From Bacteroidota bacterium (GTDB taxonomy: Bacteria; Bacteroidota; Bacteroidia; Chitinophagales; Chitinophagaceae), in contig JADJJH010000007.1 in assembly GCA_016706595.1 (NCBI GenBank), positions 186,001 through 250,000 of the forward strand: 64,000 nucleotides of DNA, given 5' to 3'. Below the pieces are notes generated by a model, which saw nothing but the letters and a program-made list of their open reading frames with translations, searched no databases and was not told the DNA's origin. Position 1 is the stretch's first letter. Each line of letters begins with the position of its first letter. Below, in pieces: positions 51,299 through 59,932 of this stretch. Both the position numbers and the translations under genes were made by a program.

Positions 51299-53461
51299 TT
51301 ATCTAATTAAAATTACATCACCCTTCAAGGTCTTCTTCAACTTATAGGCTTCGTATTCGATATAAAAATAGTAAGTACCCTGTTCTGAATTTTGTCCTTC
51401 AAATTTTCCATCCCAACCCTTACTAATATCAGTGGTATTAAATACCTCTTCACCAAATCGGTTATAGACCACAAACTTTTTTAGACTAATATTATTGGCA
51501 ATAATTTTTAGTACATCATTTTTATTATCGCCATTCGGAGAAAACACATTCGGTAAAAATATTTTATCGGGTATCGATTTGGTTCCGCAATGTGTAACAC
51601 TATCACTACATCCTTCTGAATTATAGGCAATCAAAGTAAAACAATATAAACCGCTATCGCTCACATCATACGTTGCATCGGTACTCGTTGCAAATGTATT
51701 TCCTTCATACTTCCATTCGTAAGTAGTGGCTTTCGTGGAGGTATTGGTGAGCACAAATGTTGGGTTGGTTAAAAAAGATTCAAAGGGTGATAATACAAAT
51801 TCGGCTTTCGGGTACGGAACAACCACTATCGTAAAAGTTATGGTATCCTTACCCGGACAATCGCCTCTTTCTCTGCCGATTACTGTATAGGTCGTTGTAG
51901 TATCCGGTGAAAAAATAACACGAGTTGAATCTTGATTATAGGTAAAGCCGCTTAAAGGTTGTATTTCGGTAATGGCTAGGGCTGGTAATTGCATACCGGT
52001 TGTATCGCCCGGACAAATTACCGTATCGGTTGGGGCTTCTAAAATTAAAACCGAATATAAACTGGCATCAAAACAAGTGGTATCAGGAATAAATTTCCAG
52101 AGATCATTTTTTAATCCTAAAGCACTTATGGTGCTATCGTAAGCGAGCCCTCCAAAAACCCAAAGATTTTGTTGCTGATCACTCCAAATTGCAACGCCAC
52201 CGCGCGAGCTGATCATATTGGTTGGTGTAGGAACATACAATGCACCATAGCTTCCAACATAATTTGTATTTTGATTGCCGCTTACCCAAGTCCATTTATT
52301 GGTCGTTAAATTATACAACCATAAATCATGATACGATTCGGTATTGGTAATGGTTTTAAATCCACCAAACGACCAAAATACTTCGGTACAAGTAGTGGTT
52401 GAAACGGTTTGGTTTTCGATTCGTGCTGCCGGAAAATCTAATTCTTGAGGATTACATTTCGCAGTATATGTGCCGGCATTACCTGCTACTTTGCTTCCCG
52501 ATATCCATGTCCAATTATTACTCACCGGATTATATCGCCATAAATCATTTCGTGCATTGGAACTATTACCGCCCCCAAACACATAAAAATTCCCATCCTT
52601 TCCTTTCCACTTAGTAAATGATAAACGTGATGGTGGATTATTAGTGGCCACTTCAACATTCTTCGTGCCATAATTACCGCCATTATTTAAGTTGGTTGCG
52701 CCCTTCATCCATGTCCAGCGATTGTTACTTATATTGTATCGCCACATATCATTTCTTACATTCACCCCTGTGGTTGCGGTGGCACCATCTTGACCGCCAA
52801 ACATCCAAAGATGATTCATATCATCTACCCATCCTGATTTACATTCCACTCTACCACCGGGTGTATTTGTGGCGGCTTCAACACCTTGCGTTCCATGCAC
52901 CGGAACTTGTCCAACGGTATTAGGTCCCGATATCCACGTCCACATATTACTTGCTATATTATACTTCCACAAATCGGCTAACCCACCTTGTGCCCCAACA
53001 AAATCGTAACCATATCCACCATACAACCATAGGTCACCATTTTTATCTGTCCAGCAATTCGGACCAAAAGTTCTTGCACTTGGATAATTATTAGCGGATG
53101 GAATGCCTTGCACGCCAAATTCTCCATTTTGATCGGTTACTGATTGGGGGCCATTCATCCATATCCAGCGTGTAGTGGCTACATCGTATTTCCATAAATC
53201 GTTGGCATATCCCCATGGATGATAGCCGCCGAACAACCAAAAATTTCCTTGCAAATCAGTCCAGAAAGCACCTTGATATCGCCCCGAAGGGGTATTTAAA
53301 ATATCAGAAACACCTTTGGTGCCATACCATCCTAATGCGCCTGAACCTGCGCTACCATGCATTTGCGCCCACATACCACCTTGTGCAAATAACTGTAAGG
53401 GTTTGCTAATTAAAAGACTAATTAAAATAAATGAATAAACTATTGGTCGCATAGGATTCAT
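51299..53461 (-). CDS. Kelch-type propeller surface protein with type IX type B sorting domain
   Basis: 720 residues. Signal peptide (IVYSFILISLLISKPLQLFA) from ATG 53461 or 53452. Residues 25-430 hold seven or so near-identical kelch-like units, each with a phrase like NDLWKYDVATTRWIWMNGP or DLWKYNIASNMWTWISG and a following LWLYGGY/VFGG strand, so a galactose-oxidase-type beta-propeller is likely. Next are Ig/PKD-like regions (about 450-620) with CPGDTTGMQLPALAI and TTYEWKYEG. The last 90 residues are the sorting domain: LPNVFSPNGDNKNDVL, VYNRFGEEVF, GWDGKFEG, GDVILIR. It belongs with the other three type IX cargo proteins of the window. Ligand is unknown. Confidence 0.88.
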   Translation of the reverse strand: MNPMRPIVYSFILISLLISKPLQLFAQGGMWAQMHGSAGSGALGWYGTKGVSDILNTPSGRYQGAFWTDLQGNFWLFGGYHPWGYANDLWKYDVATTRWIWMNGPQSVTDQNGEFGVQGIPSANNYPSARTFGPNCWTDKNGDLWLYGGYGYDFVGAQGGLADLWKYNIASNMWTWISGPNTVGQVPVHGTQGVEAATNTPGGRVECKSGWVDDMNHLWMFGGQDGATATTGVNVRNDMWRYNISNNRWTWMKGATNLNNGGNYGTKNVEVATNNPPSRLSFTKWKGKDGNFYVFGGGNSSNARNDLWRYNPVSNNWTWISGSKVAGNAGTYTAKCNPQELDFPAARIENQTVSTTTCTEVFWSFGGFKTITNTESYHDLWLYNLTTNKWTWVSGNQNTNYVGSYGALYVPTPTNMISSRGGVAIWSDQQQNLWVFGGLAYDSTISALGLKNDLWKFIPDTTCFDASLYSVLILEAPTDTVICPGDTTGMQLPALAITEIQPLSGFTYNQDSTRVIFSPDTTTTYTVIGRERGDCPGKDTITFTIVVVPYPKAEFVLSPFESFLTNPTFVLTNTSTKATTYEWKYEGNTFATSTDATYDVSDSGLYCFTLIAYNSEGCSDSVTHCGTKSIPDKIFLPNVFSPNGDNKNDVLKIIANNISLKKFVVYNRFGEEVFNTTDISKGWDGKFEGQNSEQGTYYFYIEYEAYKLKKTLKGDVILIR

Positions 53462-53787
53462 TGTAAGGTGAAGAATATATTAATACAAGGTAGATAATTT
53501 TGGGTAAAAAATGAAAAGGTGAAATAATTTTTCTTCGAGGTGTGTTTCTGCCATACGAAGTGTGTAATTTTTTTGGGTGGCAAACAAGCTTATCTGCCAA
53601 CCATATTGACTAAAGGTTACAATCTAGAGTGGAAGCAAATTCGGGAATGAAAAGATTGAGAATTTACATTAAGTATAAGAATTGAGAAGCAAAGTCTCAT
53701 AGTCACCTATATTTGATCTAGCTGCTTTTTTCAAAGCTTACCTTCATCTACAAACTTTAATTATACTTATCCTAGTTTCTTTAACTT
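53462..53787. other. Gap without recognisable gene
   Basis: Upstream of the kelch gene and downstream of the orphan secreted protein gene. No credible frame or RNA. It holds one GGGTGGCAAA at 53575-53584, a motif that recurs at 9413 (inverted), 32769 and 41581. Confidence 0.4.
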
Positions 53788-54522
53788 TTACTCGCAATTA
53801 TTCGGACAAAGATTGGTTGCATCTCCTTTATAAAAACTAGATGCTATCATTTCACCTTCAGCATTTAATCCACAAACATACACACAGCGTTGCAACGTGT
53901 TTCCATCAATAGCATGATAAACCCGTAAGCCTGAAGCACCTGAATTAATAATACCTTGAACTACCGCCGTTGAAATATATACACTGCGAATTTCATCAAA
54001 TGCCGGGTTCGCCGTATTGGCTGACGCTGCTTCATAATTTACACGATACTGTGTTGCTGTTGATGGCGTTATTGAATAACGTCCATTGGCAAGGTGCGGA
54101 TCGCCGGAAGTAATACTGATGTCGCAATTGTTAGGACATAAATTAGATCCACTCAACATCATCACATCATTAATTAGAATAGGCACTCCGTTTTGGTCAT
54201 ACATCGTAATAATAAACATTGCATTACCACCTGTTTGTACCGAAGGCTCATACAAGGCATTATGCACGCTAATTGCTTTTCCTTGATGATCGCCACGATA
54301 TTGAATAATAGCCGGTAAATTTAATGTATAGCCAATCGCAAACTTTGTATCGCCACCAATAGCACTATTTACAAATGATGTAATTTCATTAATAGCAAGT
54401 TGTGGATTCGAAACCGCAATATACGCATTTCGCATGCTGCGTTTACCCGCGTAAAGGGTTGAAGAAAAAAATACAAGTGTTGCAAGTGATAATAAACTGT
54501 AGGTTAAAATAGTTTTTTTCAT
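53788..54522 (-). CDS. Orphan secreted protein with duplicated NLCPNNC motif
   Basis: 244 residues from ATG 54522, which immediately precedes a signal peptide (MKKTILTYSLLSLATLVFFS...YAG). I do not recognise the family. The mature part begins KRSMRNAYIAVSNPQLAINE and is strand-rich. The motif NLCPNNC occurs twice, at mid-protein (GSNLCPNNCDIS) and at the very C-terminus (ATNLCPNNCE), and a further YVCGLN precedes the end. These paired Cys may form disulfides or a terminal tag. A frame 21 codons longer begins at 54585 but adds charged residues before the signal peptide and is unlikely. Confidence 0.65.
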   Translation of the reverse strand: MKKTILTYSLLSLATLVFFSSTLYAGKRSMRNAYIAVSNPQLAINEITSFVNSAIGGDTKFAIGYTLNLPAIIQYRGDHQGKAISVHNALYEPSVQTGGNAMFIITMYDQNGVPILINDVMMLSGSNLCPNNCDISITSGDPHLANGRYSITPSTATQYRVNYEAASANTANPAFDEIRSVYISTAVVQGIINSGASGLRVYHAIDGNTLQRCVYVCGLNAEGEMIASSFYKGDATNLCPNNCE

Positions 54523-54683
54523 GTGGTTGTTTTTTATTGTTTTTGATTCGTCGTCCTGACACTTATCATAGGTACAATTCAGCAATTCAACTTGTTCGTT
54601 TGCCGAGAATTATCCTGCCTCATTTTATAAGTAAATTTTGCTTAAAGATAATTGAAGTACTCGAAAATCAAAGCGTTACATTA

Positions 54684-55202
54684 TCAGGGATTTGTAAACC
54701 AACTACTATACATTTTGTAATTATTGGAGATCCGATCGATTTCACTATGGATAAGTTCTTGTGAAATATCTTTTACTTTTTTAGCCGGTACCCCTGCATA
54801 AATACTTCCGCTTTCACAAATCGTATTTTCTAAAACTACTGCACCTGCTGCAATAATTGTATTGCTACCCACTACCGCATTATCCATTACAATGGCACCC
54901 ATACCAATGAGTACATGATCAGCAATGGTACAGCCATGCACAATTGCATTATGACCTATGGAGACATGATTACCTATAATTGCTTTTGTTTTTTCGTAAG
55001 TACTATGTATACAAGCGCCATCTTGAACATTTACCATATCGCCCATTCGAATACTATTTACATCACCGCGAACGACTGCATTAAACCAAATACTACACGA
55101 TTCGCCCATAATTACATCGCCCACTATGGTGGCATTGGGAGCTATAAAACACGATTCTGGTATCTCAGGACTAACTCCTTTCACCGGCAAAATAACTGGC
55201 AT
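54684..55202 (-). CDS. Gamma carbonic anhydrase-type hexapeptide-repeat protein
   Basis: 172 residues forming a left-handed beta-helix, with hexapeptide runs such as APNATIVGDVIMGESCSIWF, VVRGDVNSIRMGDMVNVQDG and DHVLIGMGAIVMDNAVVGSN. The metal-binding histidines are recognisable in ACIHSTYE and SIGHNAIVHG. Family members (YrdA/PaaY/CaiE type) bind zinc or iron; only some have measured carbonic anhydrase activity. The gene is divergent from the aminotransferase, with a family A element between them. Confidence 0.88.
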   Translation of the reverse strand: MPVILPVKGVSPEIPESCFIAPNATIVGDVIMGESCSIWFNAVVRGDVNSIRMGDMVNVQDGACIHSTYEKTKAIIGNHVSIGHNAIVHGCTIADHVLIGMGAIVMDNAVVGSNTIIAAGAVVLENTICESGSIYAGVPAKKVKDISQELIHSEIDRISNNYKMYSSWFTNP

Positions 55203-55323
55203 AAAATTTTTTGTAAAGGAAATGAAAATAATTTGAAATGGATATATTTATTACAATGTAAGCCATAGAGTAAAGGCATGTGAATAGAATACTTTTTCAT
55301 GGTGTATTTATATTTATAGTTTA

Positions 55324-55450
55324 GGTGGTTCCAAAAACCCCCTTAGACGAGGCTTGCGAATCCCGTACGTAAGGGATGCTCCGTTGTCTAGCGTCAATAA
55401 AGGGTATGAAAAATTTGCATAACGAAGTATAAGGGGTTTTTCGAGCCACC
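55324..55450. repeat. Intergenic element family A (complete, with terminal inverted repeats)
   Basis: Left end GGTGGTTCCAAAAACCCCCT, right end (complement) GGTGGCTCGAAAAACCCCTT: an inverted repeat of about 27 bp with a few mismatches. Inside are CGAATCCCGTACGTAAGGGA, AATAAAGGGT and CATAACGAAG, matching blocks in the 59111 and 2094 copies. It lies in the shared upstream region of two divergent genes. Confidence 0.7.
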
Positions 55451-55486
55451 ATATAAAGTTGAAAATATTTGCGTTTACTTTGCAGC

Positions 55487-56689
55487 ATGACGCAAAGAGA
55501 AATTTTTCTTAAACATATTGCCCAAACTTCTGATGCTCCATTGGGATTTGAAATCAGTCATGCCGAAAATTGTTACCTCTATGATCTTTCGGGCAAAAAA
55601 CATATCGACTTGATTGGTGGAATTAGTGTTTGCAATATCGGTCATGGCAACAAACAAGTTTTAGAAGCTATTCATAAACAATCTTTATTGTATTTGCATG
55701 TAATGGTATATGGCGAAACGATTCAAACTCCGCAAGTTCAATATGCAAAAGCCTTAACGCAATATTTGCCACCTAACTTACAAAGTGTATATTTTACTAA
55801 TAGTGGTTCCGAAGCTACGGAAGGTGCCATGAAACTGGCTAAGCGAGTTACCGGCAGAAGTAAAATTTTCGCATTCAACAACTCATATCACGGAAGTACA
55901 CAAGGTGCTTTAAGTATAATGGGAAGCGAATATTGGAAACAAGCTTATCGTCCATTGCTGCCTGAAGTATACCATTTTGATTATCATGAAAATGCCATTC
56001 TTGATGCCATCGATGAGCAAACCGCTTGTGTAATTATGGAACCGGTACAAGCCGAAGCCGGTGTAATGGTACCCGATATAAAATGGATGCAAGCCATTCG
56101 AAATAAATGTTATGAAACCGGCACCTTGTTGATTTTTGATGAAATACAAACTGCCTTCGGACGAACCGGTAGCTTGTTTAGATGTCAAGAAATCGGTATC
56201 GAACCCGATATTCTTTTATTAGGTAAAGCACTTGGCGGTGGCTTGCCCTTAGGCGCTTTTATAAGTAGCAAAGAGATGATGGATACGTTGATGTTTGATC
56301 CGGTACTTGGACATATTACTACTTTTGGTGGACACCCTTTAAGTTGTGCAGCAGGACATGCAGCTTTTACATTTTTATTAGATGAAAATTTATTTGAGCA
56401 TGTGCATGAGAAGGAGAAATTATTTAAAAAACTTCTTACCCATCAAGCCATACAAAAAGTAAATAGTTGTGGATTGTTAATGGCTATTCATTTTGATTCG
56501 TATGAAATGAATAAAAAGGTAATTGATACGTGTTTGCAAAATGGTTTATTTACCGATTGGTTTTTATTTGCTTCAAATGCTTTACGAATTGCACCGCCAT
56601 TAATTATTACCCACCAGGAAATTGAACTAGCTTGTCAAATTATTCTTCAATCTATTGATGCCGTATTGCAAGATGCAAAAAATACGTAA
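55487..56689 (+). CDS. Class III (ornithine/GABA-type) PLP aminotransferase
   Basis: 400 residues. The cofactor lysine is Lys247 in LLLGKALGGGLPLGAF, and the preceding IFDEIQTAFGRTG includes the conserved Asp. Other motifs: LIGGISVCNIGHGNKQVLEA, YFTNSGSEATEGAMKLAKRV and TFGGHPLSCAAGHAAF. The family transfers amino groups from omega-amines or ornithine/acetylornithine; no arginine genes are adjacent, so the substrate is open. ATG 55487 is chosen because upstream codons overlap a TTTACTTTGC -7-like box just before it. Confidence 0.9.
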   Translation: MTQREIFLKHIAQTSDAPLGFEISHAENCYLYDLSGKKHIDLIGGISVCNIGHGNKQVLEAIHKQSLLYLHVMVYGETIQTPQVQYAKALTQYLPPNLQSVYFTNSGSEATEGAMKLAKRVTGRSKIFAFNNSYHGSTQGALSIMGSEYWKQAYRPLLPEVYHFDYHENAILDAIDEQTACVIMEPVQAEAGVMVPDIKWMQAIRNKCYETGTLLIFDEIQTAFGRTGSLFRCQEIGIEPDILLLGKALGGGLPLGAFISSKEMMDTLMFDPVLGHITTFGGHPLSCAAGHAAFTFLLDENLFEHVHEKEKLFKKLLTHQAIQKVNSCGLLMAIHFDSYEMNKKVIDTCLQNGLFTDWFLFASNALRIAPPLIITHQEIELACQIILQSIDAVLQDAKNT

Positions 56690-58384
56690 TATCTTTTATT
56701 TGCTTGTTCCTATTGCAATCACCTTATTGATTTGCAGTTTCAGTGTTTCCATTTGTTCAAAATCGTATACCGAGTTTATTCAATCCATCTTACTAAGTAT
56801 TCAGCGACCGGATATTGAATTAAAAATTAGAACGCTCTATTTTCCGGAATCCAAATTTCAAATCTTGAAAATAGTTTTAGTAAGTGCAAGTATCCTTTCT
56901 AGCATTGCATTGGTATTGCTTATTGCATTTCGAAAACGATATTATGACTTTGTTTCAAACTACATTACAAAGGTTTTATTATTTGTTACATGGCTATACT
57001 CATTGTATACAGGTTATAGTAAACCAGGAAAGATTTTTTTATGGATAGGAATAATTGTTTTGTTGATACGTTCGCTATGGTATGCACAAAATTTTTCCAT
57101 TCAGTTTGATGAAGCGTGGAATTACAATCTCTTCCTTTCAAAAAATCTTTTTTATTCGTTAGGGGCTTACAATAATTACCCCTTGCATAATGTCATAACT
57201 TGGTTTTTTATTCAATGTTTTGGAAATGAAGTGATGGTATTACGGTTTCCTTCTGTTTTAATAGGACTTATACTCATCTTCACTGTAGCACTTTTAGTTC
57301 GAAGTATCACCAAAAACGAATGCTTGAGCATAAGTCTTGCCTTTTTAATTGCCTGTTTGCCTATTCATGTTTTTTACATGATGTATGCACGAGGTGTTCT
57401 CTTTGAAATTTATTTTTCTTTATTGATTTCGTATGTATTGCTAAAGACAAACCATGATGGATTTACAAAAAGTATTTGCAATGGTTCGGTATTTTAAATG
57501 CCCTTGGAACCTTTAGCATGTTATCGCATGTTTATTTTATTGGTGCAAGCAGTTTATTTATAATGGCTTCTGGATTTGTAACTAAAAAATCAAATTTATT
57601 TTTTGCGTTTAGTTATTTTATGGTCTCAATTTGTTGTAGTGTATTACTTCTTATCCCAATACTATTAGGTACTGGGTTACAAGCAGGAATGCAAGCAGCT
57701 CATAGTTCACAAACTATTCATTGGCGTGATTACTTGAATAACATAAACGAGTATTCCTCTTTCATTACCGGCATTTCTTGGGGCTTATATTTTTTATTAG
57801 GCTTGATGTTGCTGATGTTTGTTAAAGAAGGAAAGAGATTGTTGATACCATTCCTTTTTACATTATCCATTGCTTCCATTATGTTTATCATTCCAGCAGT
57901 TACCCATGTTTTTCCTCCGCCTCGGGCATTTGGCTTTTTGGTATTAATACCGATTATAGTTTTCGGTTTAAGTTTATATTTTGTCTATATTAAAAGCAAA
58001 TGGATTGCCATGCTCAGTACAATTGTCATGGCTGCTTTTTTTAGTGAACGAGCACATACCCATCCCTTCTTAAATTGGAGTAAGCAACTAGATAAGGAGG
58101 TAGAGCATGTTAGCGAAGTCATGATAAAAAATAATATTCATGCTGCCTTTAACGATTGCCGCGATTTTGATTACTTTATACCGGGAATTTCCTATTATTA
58201 TATGCAGTCTCATGAAAATATTCAATTCACTTCCTCAGCAAAAAATAGCACTCGGCATACCGATTCTATCCCCTCAAATACAGAAGCCATCATTGTAAGC
58301 AAAATGAGTAATCAGAAACCATCAAAAGATTTTAGCTTATTATATTCTATCGGTGATGTGTTGATTTATAAGAGAAATAACTAA
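56673..58384 (+). pseudogene. GT-C membrane glycosyltransferase, split by one frameshift
   Basis: The first frame (56673-57497) starts with a membrane segment and has the catalytic-type acidic motif IQFDEAWNYNLFLSKN in a loop, then NYPLHNVITWFFIQCFGNEV and VLRFPSVLIG, all typical of ArnT/PMT-like GT-C enzymes. It hits a stop soon after DGFTK. The second frame continues YLQWFGILNALGTFSMLSHV with more helices to 58384. Adding one A to the AAAAA run at 57467-57471 gives ...DGFTKKYLQWFGILN and one ~570-residue protein. So the gene is one-base frameshifted, either truly or through sequencing error. Its start overlaps the aminotransferase end by 17 bp. The acceptor is unknown. Confidence 0.8.
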
Positions 58385-58464
58385 GGTGCCTTCATTGAAT
58401 TTATCCACTTTAGTGAGATATAGGTAAAATGGACTTACTTTTACCGCTCAAAAAAAAAGTAAAC

Positions 58465-59109
58465 ATGTTAGAACCATTATTTAAGTTAGTTCAGCAAGAA
58501 TCGGTTACCGAGATTATTGATAATCCGGCCATTCCTAACGAGCATAATAATCATGCGGTTGGCTTAGCTACCGATTCGATATTTAATGGTTTACAAAATA
58601 GTTTGTCGAGTGGTGGGTTAAAAGATGTTTTAGGCATGTTTGGCAATAATAATAATGTAAGCGCGAAGAACCCTGTAGTTGGTGGAATTATCGAGAACTT
58701 AGTTGGGAGCTTAAGTAGTAAGTTTGGTTTAGATGAAAAAACAGCTTCAGGAATCGCTAAATCATTGATTCCAAATATCTTGGGTAAATTGGTAAGTAAA
58801 ACCAATGATCCAAGCGATAGTTCTTTCGATATCAACAGCATTATTGGCACCTTAATGGGTGGAGCAACCTCACAAGGGAGTCCGGTTGAAATACCCGGTT
58901 TACAAAATGCACAAGGTGGAAGCGTAGATTTTGGCAGTATCGTTAAAAATCTTTCTTCAGGATCATTAGATAGTAATCAAGATGGTTCCATTGGATTGGA
59001 TGATTTGTCGGGTTTGATTGCTAAAGTTTCAGGAAAAGGCAATACACAAACGGGAGAGAAAGTCTCTGGAGGCGGTGTGATGGATATGTTGAAAGGATTA
59101 ATGAATTAA
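58465..59109 (+). CDS. DUF937-like protein with EF-hand loop
   Basis: 214 residues from ATG 58465 (MLEPLFKLVQQESVTEI); twelve earlier in-frame codons from 58429 are less likely. The core SLSSKFGLDEKTASGIAKSL resembles helical DUF937/YidB-like repeats, rich in Gly, Ser and Asn. At residues 174-186 the EF-hand loop LDSNQDGSIGLDDL has Asp, Asn, Asp, Ser and a final Asp at ligand positions, so calcium binding is likely. No signal peptide is seen. Function unknown. A family A element starts two bases after its stop. Confidence 0.75.
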   Translation: MLEPLFKLVQQESVTEIIDNPAIPNEHNNHAVGLATDSIFNGLQNSLSSGGLKDVLGMFGNNNNVSAKNPVVGGIIENLVGSLSSKFGLDEKTASGIAKSLIPNILGKLVSKTNDPSDSSFDINSIIGTLMGGATSQGSPVEIPGLQNAQGGSVDFGSIVKNLSSGSLDSNQDGSIGLDDLSGLIAKVSGKGNTQTGEKVSGGGVMDMLKGLMN

Positions 59110-59110
59110 G

Positions 59111-59269
59111 GGCACCTATAAAAACCCATCAGGCGAGCTTGTCTGTTGACAAACTGGACATTCGGATTTCGCAATTCCGATAGCTATCGGAAGCGTTTTC
59201 TACCGTAAATAAAGGGTCCCGCACGTGCGGGATTCGAATAACGAAGCATCAGGGAGTTTTAGAGATGCC
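59111..59269. repeat. Intergenic element family A (complete, longest copy)
   Basis: Left end GGCACCTATAAAAACCCATC, complement of right end GGCATCTCTAAAACTCCCTG. Inside: CCGATAGCTATCGG (perfect palindrome), AATAAAGGGTCCC, CCCGCACGTGCGGG (perfect 14-bp palindrome) and CGAATAACGAAGCATC. All blocks recur in the copies at 2094-2221 and, in part, 55324-55450 and 7312-7373. Confidence 0.75.
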
Positions 59270-59325
59270 AGTAGTAGTAACCATGGTCTTTGTTCAACCC
59301 AAAGGCCTATAAATAACCAATAACT

Positions 59326-59724
59326 ATGAAAAAAATCAGCCTGATTCAGGTGTTGATGTTTTGTGCTATGCTTGTATCTGCACAAACATACAAACGCAAA
59401 ACGCCCGAAGAAAAAGCCTTACGCTACACAAACGAAATGACAAATGATGTTCAACTTGATTCTGCCCAAGCTGCAAAAATTTACTTAATCAATCTTGAAG
59501 TTTCCAAACAATTTGATTCGATGTATGCAAGTAAACCAGAAAAGGATCTTCAAAAAAAATGTACCATCGACTTTCTTCGAAAACGAGATGTTGAATATAG
59601 AAAGGTACTAACGACTACCCAATTTTTAAAGTACGATGATATTCAACGAGAACGCCGAGAGCAGAAATGGAAGGCGAAGCAAGAGGCTGAAAACAAATTG
59701 CAGGATAGTACACAGAAAAGATAA
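59326..59724 (+). CDS. Small secreted protein, Spy/CpxP-like in pattern
   Basis: 132 residues. Signal peptide (MKKISLIQVLMFCAMLVSAQ). The mature part is helical and highly charged: TPEEKALRYTNEMTNDVQLD, QAAKIYLINLEVSKQFDSMY, RDVEYRKVLTTTQFLKYDDI, then an Arg/Lys/Glu-rich tail. The phrase 'T.EMTNDVQLDSAQAAKIY' is like the start of LTxxQ-type periplasmic helper proteins, but no LTxxQ motif is exact. Function unknown. Confidence 0.7.
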   Translation: MKKISLIQVLMFCAMLVSAQTYKRKTPEEKALRYTNEMTNDVQLDSAQAAKIYLINLEVSKQFDSMYASKPEKDLQKKCTIDFLRKRDVEYRKVLTTTQFLKYDDIQRERREQKWKAKQEAENKLQDSTQKR

Positions 59725-59738
59725 GAGAATCTCTAATA

Positions 59739-59786
59739 CGACTGTAGCACTCACATAGTCTTTGGACTATTTGAGTGCTACAGTCG
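59739..59786. repeat. Near-perfect 48-nt hairpin, 22-bp arms
   Basis: Left arm 59739-59760 and right arm 59765-59786 are complementary except at one position, with loop TTTG. The arms read CGACTGTAGCACTCA-C-ATAGTC on the left. No T run follows, so it is not a classic terminator. It lies 15 bp after the stop of the small secreted protein gene, between that gene and the next element. Confidence 0.85.
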
Positions 59787-59817
59787 TAAATGCCGACACA
59801 GTTTGAAAATAGGGTAA

Positions 59818-59932
59818 TGAGGCACAGCCAAAATTGGACTATTTTGAAAATGTAATCGGTATAAAAATGAGTTTGACGAGTGCGTTAATGCAACATCCGA
59901 GTAACGAAGCAAAAGAGGATTTTATTGAAGCC
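59818..59932. repeat. Diverged copy of intergenic element family A at the 3' end of hemD
   Basis: The end next to hemD reads, on the minus strand, GGCTTCAATAAAATCCTC then TTTTGCTTCGTTACTCGG, directly after the hemD stop. This is related to the 669-720 and 59269 ends. The other end near 59818 is only weakly similar. Confidence 0.45.
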
